NCBI RefSeq assembly: GCF_000003815.2
Contig: NC_049990.1
Coordinates: 18,066,020 to 18,130,019 of the forward strand
Length of the DNA: 64,000 nt
DNA from: Branchiostoma floridae
Lineage: Eukaryota; Chordata; Leptocardii; Amphioxiformes; Branchiostomatidae
Direction: 5' to 3'
Part shown: piece by piece, positions 46,129 through 64,000 of the stretch
Layout: each line of letters starts with the position of its first letter
Position numbering within the stretch: position 1 is the stretch's first letter
Program-made: the position numbers and the translations under genes
The notes under the pieces: generated by a model
Told to the model about the DNA's origin: nothing
Databases searched by the model: none
What the model saw: the letters and a program-made list of their open reading frames with translations, nothing else

Positions 46129-49100
46129 CTCACGTCATGCGCGAGAAACGTCGAGACTTCTGCACGCAATTATTACATCAAAATGATATCAAAATCTTTT
46201 TCTTTTTCTATAATTAATGAATTTTAAGCTTTTCTTTTTAAAAGAAATTTAATTTATTTGTTTTAGGTACAGAAATGAGTTTTAGGCAAAGGTTCCTCAT
46301 CCCAGCAGGCTTTGCGCGTTTTGTACCATCTCTGATGTTCGTCAAGTTCGATGGTAGGTACCAGAAAAAGTTACATTTCTCTCTAAAATAGAGGAAATGA
46401 TGAGCCCGATCGATGATTTTTAAAAAGGGGGGATTTCGAGGAGCATAATTTGACAGGAATGTGCCATGTTGGCCCAAAGGATATGATAATAAGGGCCGCG
46501 GATTGATCCGGGTTCGTCAAAGGGGGTATCGCAGGGAACCGGAAAATTGATCTTCGACAATCGCCTGCAATTCCGTCCAGTTCTGGCCAAATTTTAACCT
46601 CAAGGAGCGGTTTGCAGGGAAATCTAAGTAGCAGTATTATGAGGTGATATCTGCGATGCATTTAGATGATCTTATCGGCTTATAATTCCGTGAAAGTAGT
46701 TCCCAATGAGCGATGATATAAAGGGTGCAAGCAGGCCTGATGTGACAGAAAGAGAGAGAGAGAGAGAGAGGCTGTCTGAAGCGGAAGAACCCTTGACAAT
46801 TGTGCCGACACAATCACCCATTTTCAGCATTTTGACGGGTTCTACGGATCTAGAATTGTAGGTGTACATGCCTAGTTTTCTTCACTATGTTTTTGTGGGG
46901 CATTTTGGTCTCAGAATGGACGTAGAAGCCGAAAATGGTGCGTCTTTGTGAAAGTGCTACGTATGTCCATTTATCTGGGTCAGCACAGGTCAAAGGGTTC
47001 TATGTCGTCATATGTATGCATGCTTTCCAAGTCTGAACAAACGATTCTTTCTAGCACATTCTCAATATGAAATCATAAGCGATATCTGTACAATTTTATG
47101 CTACATCACGAATCTGTAGGAAATTTACAGAACATTTGGATGCTGTTGTGTTGTCAACAGTATAGATAATTATATAGGTTGATTGACAATTTATTACGAA
47201 TGATTTGCAATTTGTATTTCATACCAAATTTTGGGTACCAAATTTTTGGGTGTGTTATATTGCTGTTATGCTGATGATTGTTTGTTGCTTTTGCATTGGA
47301 TACTTGCTCTAATTCTAAACCTAAAGATCTTTTTAGAAAGGCTACTGAGTCATGGTGACCAGATACACTTAACATGTGGTCATAGGGCACAACCTACATT
47401 ATCCGTTTGGCAAAGCCAACCAGCGAATAATTTTAGCTCATGCAGAATTTCATCATCAAATGTTGTCTAATGGGGCATTAAGCGATTGTTTATATAGAAT
47501 ACAACGCAACTTGTATCCATATCACCTGAAGTACCAACTAGACCTGCGGGAGGGCTTGGTCATCTATCAAAAATTGTAATAATTCCAATGTCTGAATCCC
47601 ATGTTCAAATTTTCAATCCCATGCAATGCAAATTTGAGTCCTGTGCAATACTAGTACATATACAATACAACATGGGGTAAATTCCGTATCGGCTGAGTTA
47701 CGACCCGACCATGGATAGGATCTTTCAATGGCCGCGGAAGGGTTGGGACCAAGGGCGATACGGAAAACCCTGTGTAGTATTCTTTTTATATCATGCCGTC
47801 CCAAGCAATTTACTCAAGTTTATTGCAAAAAGAGAGCAAAAGATGTGACATCTATGCACATTTCGTCAACAACTTTATGATCAGAAGAACTGGGCAAACA
47901 GTTGACTGGCTGTTTAAATCTTCGACCGCGGCCGGCGCATGCAAGCGAATTCAAATTGTTCAAATCCAATCGTACTGTAGTGCACTAGTCGGAACACTGG
48001 CATCGAACATAAATATGACCTTGTATGATATAATGTAGAATACAGGAACGCCATTATAGAACATTATACGTAAGACACGAGGAAATGTACCACAGATTGC
48101 TAGTGAGTTCTGCCATTTTGATGTAGGTTTTACCTTGTTGAAGTTGTTCTGTGTATATTTTATATTTATGGCCATGAATTATTAATTTGCAATTGATAAA
48201 ATGCATATATAACCATCACTTTTCTGCAGTAATCTATCAATCAACAATTTGGATCAGGGTGAATTATAATAACATGTTATGCTAACATCAACAACAAACT
48301 GCTTAATAAAAAGAGTTCCAGAAACAACGCTGTTGAAAACATCCAGCAACTTTCTATATGTATGCGCATATTTAGATTAGATTTTTTGACAATCATATTG
48401 ATTCATGCATAATATATGCATCATATTTTGACTTGTGCACACACATGCACATATGCACACACATTTTGATTTTGAAAGGCATTATTCAATGTGGGGATGA
48501 AGGTCTGTCTGGGTATGACAAAATGAATACCATTTACGCAAAGTACATGGTGCAAAAAGTGCCTGTTAAACAACCTCTCGGGCAACACTACTGGTAAAAG
48601 TAAATTGTGACTGCCAAACCATACATAAAGATGTTGGTGGGTCAGTGACTTGTGCTATCCCATGTTTTTCTGTAGGACCAAGTAGAATATTACCGAGGTA
48701 AATGGATGGCAGTCTCATTGTTAACAAAATATATATTTAAAATGACGACGATGAATTCATGAGTGTAGAACAATTGTAAGCACAGGTGAACTTCACTTGT
48801 TGAAATGTGTCTTTGAGTATTAACTTGGGATTGAAAATTGAAACATTTTCAGGACATATTTGGTCGTTTGGCACTGCCCCAAAAATTGGACGCTACAGGA
48901 ATACCAGTCTACCAGACATGGCTGGACCAGCCTTCAAAGTATCAAGGATCATTTGGCTCGAACCATTCAATAGGCAAATGTTCAGTCATCTGGAAATATC
49001 AGACTACTATGTCCAAAGTCTGGATGTGGAACTATTTGTTTTGGGAAAATACAGTTACACCCGGTGAAAATTGTGGTTCTTTAAATTAATAAATGTGGCC

Positions 49101-50339
49101 ACTGGCAATGTTTTTAGACCATATCATATTATTTCATTTGACAATAGCTTTACTGTAATTGGTGCAAGGTGAAATTTGATGGTCTACATTTGCTCCACAA
49201 AAAGAGGTATCCAATGTGCTGTGAAGCAAATAATATAGGGAAAAATACATTGTTAAATGCTACACGACTTAAACTTACGAGAAGATCTGATATAGATATG
49301 TATTGTTTTTAGATATTACCCAGGACAATTGAACTTTAAGAGGAAGTCAAAATTAACGTGGATAGACCCACCCAAGAGAAGCAATTTTATCCAAGGGTGT
49401 GTGATAATGTCAACAACTTACAAGTGAACAGTTTTTTTCCACTATTGTGGGCACATTTATAATGGTCATTAAAACTGAATGGAATTATTTTGGAAGGTAA
49501 ACTTTTGCTAGTTTGAAAGATGGGATATTCTCCAAAATTTTGACACTGTAAATGTTTTTGAGTATAAACATGTCCAGTTTGTGATATCCTAGCTTTTCAT
49601 TTAAACCCAATAACCAATAAATATCCCAAATCTGAACATGTTTATAGATTTGAATATTATTATTCACAGAATGATTCATACACAACATTAGCACTTTCAA
49701 CTTTGTTGTTGTTTCAAACAAACTGCTTTGAGTTTGACTCTGAGTTTTCAATTTTGGAATTTTTGATGTATAGAATGTTGAGTTGTACACGTACGAGACA
49801 TTACCGCATGAGGGATTTGATAATGTTCTTGGAACTTCTTTATGTTCAAAAAGCTGGTAGACAATGTTTTGATTTTGTTGTATGGAGAAAATGAAGTGTT
49901 GTAACAAGCGGATGTAACAGGCGCCATTAACACATGATATTGTACCGATATTGTACGTACAAGTAGCAAGTGTTCTTGCCAGGCCTTTTCAGCAAAGGGG
50001 GCGCTTATGTGATGATTTGGATCCCTATGCTGTGATTTGGGCCCTACGCTGTGGTTAAACCAGCTAAGGGGACTCGGTGTTTCTGAGGACTATAAATTAA
50101 AATATTTTGGAGGCAAGGATTCCTCCAGACCCCTTACAATGCTCATGCCTGTATCACTTACCACATGGCTTTACTGCACTAAGATGCCCCTACGCTGTGA
50201 AAATATCCTGGCGAGAAAACTGAGTAGTGACAAGGGGGTTGGTTGGTAGAACCATAGAACACAATAAACTTTTTTGCTGCGATTTTGAATTTGCAGCAAA
50301 GATATCACCACAAAAGCCATGAACATAAAACCACTGAAC

Positions 50340-50460
50340 TTGAATGCATTGCGCCCTTGGGAAATGCACTTAATATGGCTTCCCTCACTCCACCCGCACA
50401 CCAATAAATAGGTTACTGGCTTCCTTTTGGGAGGTAAAAAGGTGCCTGTGACATTGTGAT
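50340..50460 (+). mobile_element. SINE-like fragment, decayed
   Basis: GCCCTTGGGAAATGCACTTA then CACTCCACCC and AATAGGTTACTGGCTTCCTT match the order of motifs in the 51035-51180 copy. Confidence 0.45.
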
Positions 50461-50568
50461 GGGCTCTACTTCTGAGAAAGATGGGCTCTACTTCCTAGAA
50501 AATTATAGCTCAGGACATAGTGTTGTAATAGCTCTTTACCCCCACAGACTCCAATGGTGATGGGATGT

Positions 50569-50668
50569 NNNNNNNNNNNNNNNNNNNNNNNNNNNNNNNN
50601 NNNNNNNNNNNNNNNNNNNNNNNNNNNNNNNNNNNNNNNNNNNNNNNNNNNNNNNNNNNNNNNNNNNN
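50569..50668. other. Assembly gap (100 N)
   Basis: A run of exactly 100 N; the true length is unknown. It lies in the region expected to contain the TRIP12 start exon. Confidence 1.
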
Positions 50669-51034
50669 CTTGTCCTGTCGAGCAAGTACATAGAAATGTT
50701 ACTTGAACAAACTAACTTTTCACTTGCCATTTAATTGACATTTGTCTAAGTATTGTCAATTCCATTAATGGAATTCTTTTAATGTTGGCTCTATTTTCTG
50801 TGTTGACCGATGCTTGATGCTATGACTGTGAAAGGTAACAGGTATATCAGCATTTCACTCAATGGAAAAATCTTACTTGCCCGATCGGACAAGTGGGGTA
50901 GGACATGCACTTGCCCAATCAGCACTTTCACTTGCCCGGGACTAGTAGACCCTGCATACGGTCCAGTAGTTACCTGCATTAAATTTTGTTTTATGCAGCT
51001 ACATTCATGTGTGGGTTCATGTGACATAATTGCA

Positions 51035-51180
51035 AGGTGTTTGGCGCAGAACCGAGGTCCTGGGTTGGGTTTTTGTCATGCTACCAATCTTCTGCACTCG
51101 GGAAAGGCACTTTGCACAACTTTCGTCACTCCACCCAGGTGTAAAAATGGGTACCTGACTTCGGTCACATATTGTTATAA
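51035..51180 (+). mobile_element. SINE-like fragment
   Basis: CTCGGGAAAGGCACTTTGCA is followed by CACTCCACCCAGGTGTAAAA and ATGGGTACCTGACTTCGGT. The same phrase set appears, more decayed, at about 50340-50460 and 59140-59290. Confidence 0.55.
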
Positions 51181-51637
51181 TGCATATTTCTATTACTTTG
51201 TTTGGCACCACTGCACTAGTACAGTGTTATCATCAATTTGGCAAGGTCCTGGCTGCTATTGTTAGGCCTTGTCTGCATTGCTGAGGTGGCCATGAATCAT
51301 GGCCAGAAAGGTGATTATCAGTAATTGCACAGTGGAATGACCTTTCCCATGGGTTTGTCTCCTAAGGGACCACAAGCTTCTATCACTATGGCTGTAAGGT
51401 CTGGAAAGTATAGCCTCTACCAGGCTCCACAGGTCGCCGGAAAAATAGTAAAAACTGGCCAAATAAAAACATATTTGCCAGAGGAGTACAGTTTGCGACC
51501 TGAGGAGCAAGGCTAGCCAATACTCCTAGGCCAATTACCTCTACTAGGCTTTTATTCCTATCTTGGCCAACGTCCCCTTATTTGGCCAGTCTGGTAGAGA
51601 TATGGAAAGTAGTGCAATGCACACTGTGTCATCAAGA

Positions 51638-51750
51638 CATGTCATTTTCGTTTTGGCAACACCACTGGGATGTAAGCATTTTTCATTTTGGCGACACGTC
51701 TGGGGTGTAGACATGTTTCTTTTTGGCAATATATCAGGGACAAAGGCATT
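51638..51750 (+). repeat. Short tandem repeat, about 37-bp period
   Basis: Three decayed copies start CATGTCATTTTCGTTTTGGC (51638), CATTTTTCATTTTGGCGACA (about 51677) and CATGTTTCTTTTTGGCAATA (about 51713). Confidence 0.7.
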
Positions 51751-52536
51751 TTAAATTTCGCACCCTTACAGTTGGAGCCCAAACTTGTCTAGTTGCATGC
51801 TAGGCGTGACTATGATCACACCAAGTCAAACAACAGCACACATGTTCATTCTTACTGTGTGTTGTGACAGCATGCTAGAGCAATCTGAAGTGTCAGGGCC
51901 TGCAGTCTGTGAGACTAAACTGTGGGCAGTATAGACTTCATACAATCTGCAATAATCTGTTAAGGTTACTTCATTACCGAACATGTTTATGTGCATAGTC
52001 ATTACAGCACCATTGTAATTAGCATGTACTGTCATTTTGTATTATGGTGATTGTAACTTTTACCTGGGGCTTAAAAGTGGACATATTAAATCCTTCCCTC
52101 CTGTTTACATAAATTTATCGAGATTTAATACTGTGTAACTATAAAAGTTTGCAAATGCAAGCAAGTACATTATGTTTACCTTCACCTTGTTTAACCTAAC
52201 TAATTACTGCAGCAGCTGTGATTATTCTTACGCAAATACATTGGTATATATGGTGACCAGCCTCTCCATCTGTCCTGCCACTTGCTACCTATGTAATATA
52301 ACACCACAAGGTGACAACCATCTGGTCCAGGTCACTGACAAAGTTGCTTGGAGAAGAATAAGAAATGGAGTAATAACAATACAAAGATCTACCTTCATTG
52401 AAGGTAAACCTAACAAAAGTGCTTAGTAAAAATGACTATTGGTCATGTGGTGTAAAATCGTACTAGTATTTTAATTCACGTCTATTTGCCAAATCGAGAA
52501 AACTTGAAGTTTTTTTATTGGTTTTCTCCACTGCAG

Positions 52537-64000
<11,464 letters not shown>

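Larger units (their letters stand above)
46129..52536. promoter_or_regulatory. FBXO36/TRIP12 divergent region with TRIP12 5' exons
   Basis: This 6.4 kb lies between the FBXO36 start and the first recognisable TRIP12 coding exon. It should contain the TRIP12 promoter, 5' UTR exon and start-codon exon, none of which I can place. The exon at 52537 needs an upstream exon that ends two bases into a codon. A GA microsatellite lies at about 46750-46770, the assembly gap at 50569-50668, SINE-like pieces at about 50340-50460 and 51035-51180, and a short 37-bp-period tandem repeat at about 51638-51750. A short reading frame starting MSFRQRFLIPAGF at 46275 is bounded by a possible acceptor and GTAGGT donor, but it leaves the wrong phase. 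Confidence 0.4.

Noticed and set aside
46275-46354. A possible TRIP12 start exon beginning MSFRQRFLIPAGF with a GTAGGT donor
   Set aside because: It leaves one base of a codon rather than the two needed by the next exon, and it does not resemble the vertebrate N terminus.
48807-49089. Two overlapping + strand frames, one ending just before AATTAATAAA
   Set aside because: Two frames being open at once with no family match argues against a real exon. An old repeat is more likely. Not excluded.
49485-49907. A 140-residue open frame on the - strand
   Set aside because: AT-rich, with low-complexity Asn/Lys/Tyr/Ser content, no recognisable domain, no splice or start context. Probably chance.

Overview
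The window is animal nuclear DNA and is most likely from a cephalochordate (amphioxus, Branchiostoma type). The genes are intron-rich with short GT-AG introns. The proteins read as single-copy orthologues of vertebrate genes (GPATCH3, NHLRC3, VHL, FBXO36, TRIP12 and a carnitine acyltransferase of the CROT type). The spacers and introns are packed with small terminal-inverted-repeat elements, foldbacks and SINE/LINE debris. The genus is inferred from this overall character; no sequence search was run. There is no bacterial, organellar or CRISPR content. A 100-base run of N lies at 50569-50668.

Layout: (1) 311-6223, + strand: a CROT-like acyltransferase whose 5' end lies outside the window. (2) 7036-9753, - strand: a five-exon, 304-residue type II membrane protein with a coiled coil, a furin-type site, 21 uninterrupted Gly-X-Y triplets and a C-terminal H-type lectin domain. 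(3) 10017-12553: a 2.5 kb foldback made of repeated 306-385 bp modules, just upstream of that gene. (4) 13647-14551, +: an unrecognised 210-residue protein with an acylation-type N terminus. (5) 15869-20820, +: GPATCH3. (6) 21799-28135, -: NHLRC3, with a 1.57 kb near-palindrome in intron 3. (7) 28653-30723, +: VHL, head-to-head with NHLRC3. (8) 34970-46128, -: FBXO36, with a DIRS-like retroelement of about 5.2 kb in intron 2. (9) 52537 to the window end, +: TRIP12 without its first coding exon and its HECT half, head-to-head with FBXO36 as in vertebrates.

Exon chains were built by hand from splice sites, codon phase and family similarity. For the five genes with both ends in the window and a known family or domain layout (lectin, GPATCH3, NHLRC3, VHL, FBXO36), and for the acylated protein, exon lengths sum exactly to a multiple of three and end in a stop. 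For CROT the visible exons also sum in frame. The genes do not form one pathway. VHL, FBXO36 and TRIP12 all belong to ubiquitin ligases (CUL2-VHL, SCF F-box, HECT), but I treat that as coincidence except for the conserved FBXO36/TRIP12 pair.

The most unusual structure is that two unrelated genes, GPATCH3 and FBXO36, each carry a tandem array whose repeat unit spans the end of an exon, its 5' splice site and the start of the intron (ten 60-bp copies and four 52-bp copies). These are arrays of duplicated splice donors.
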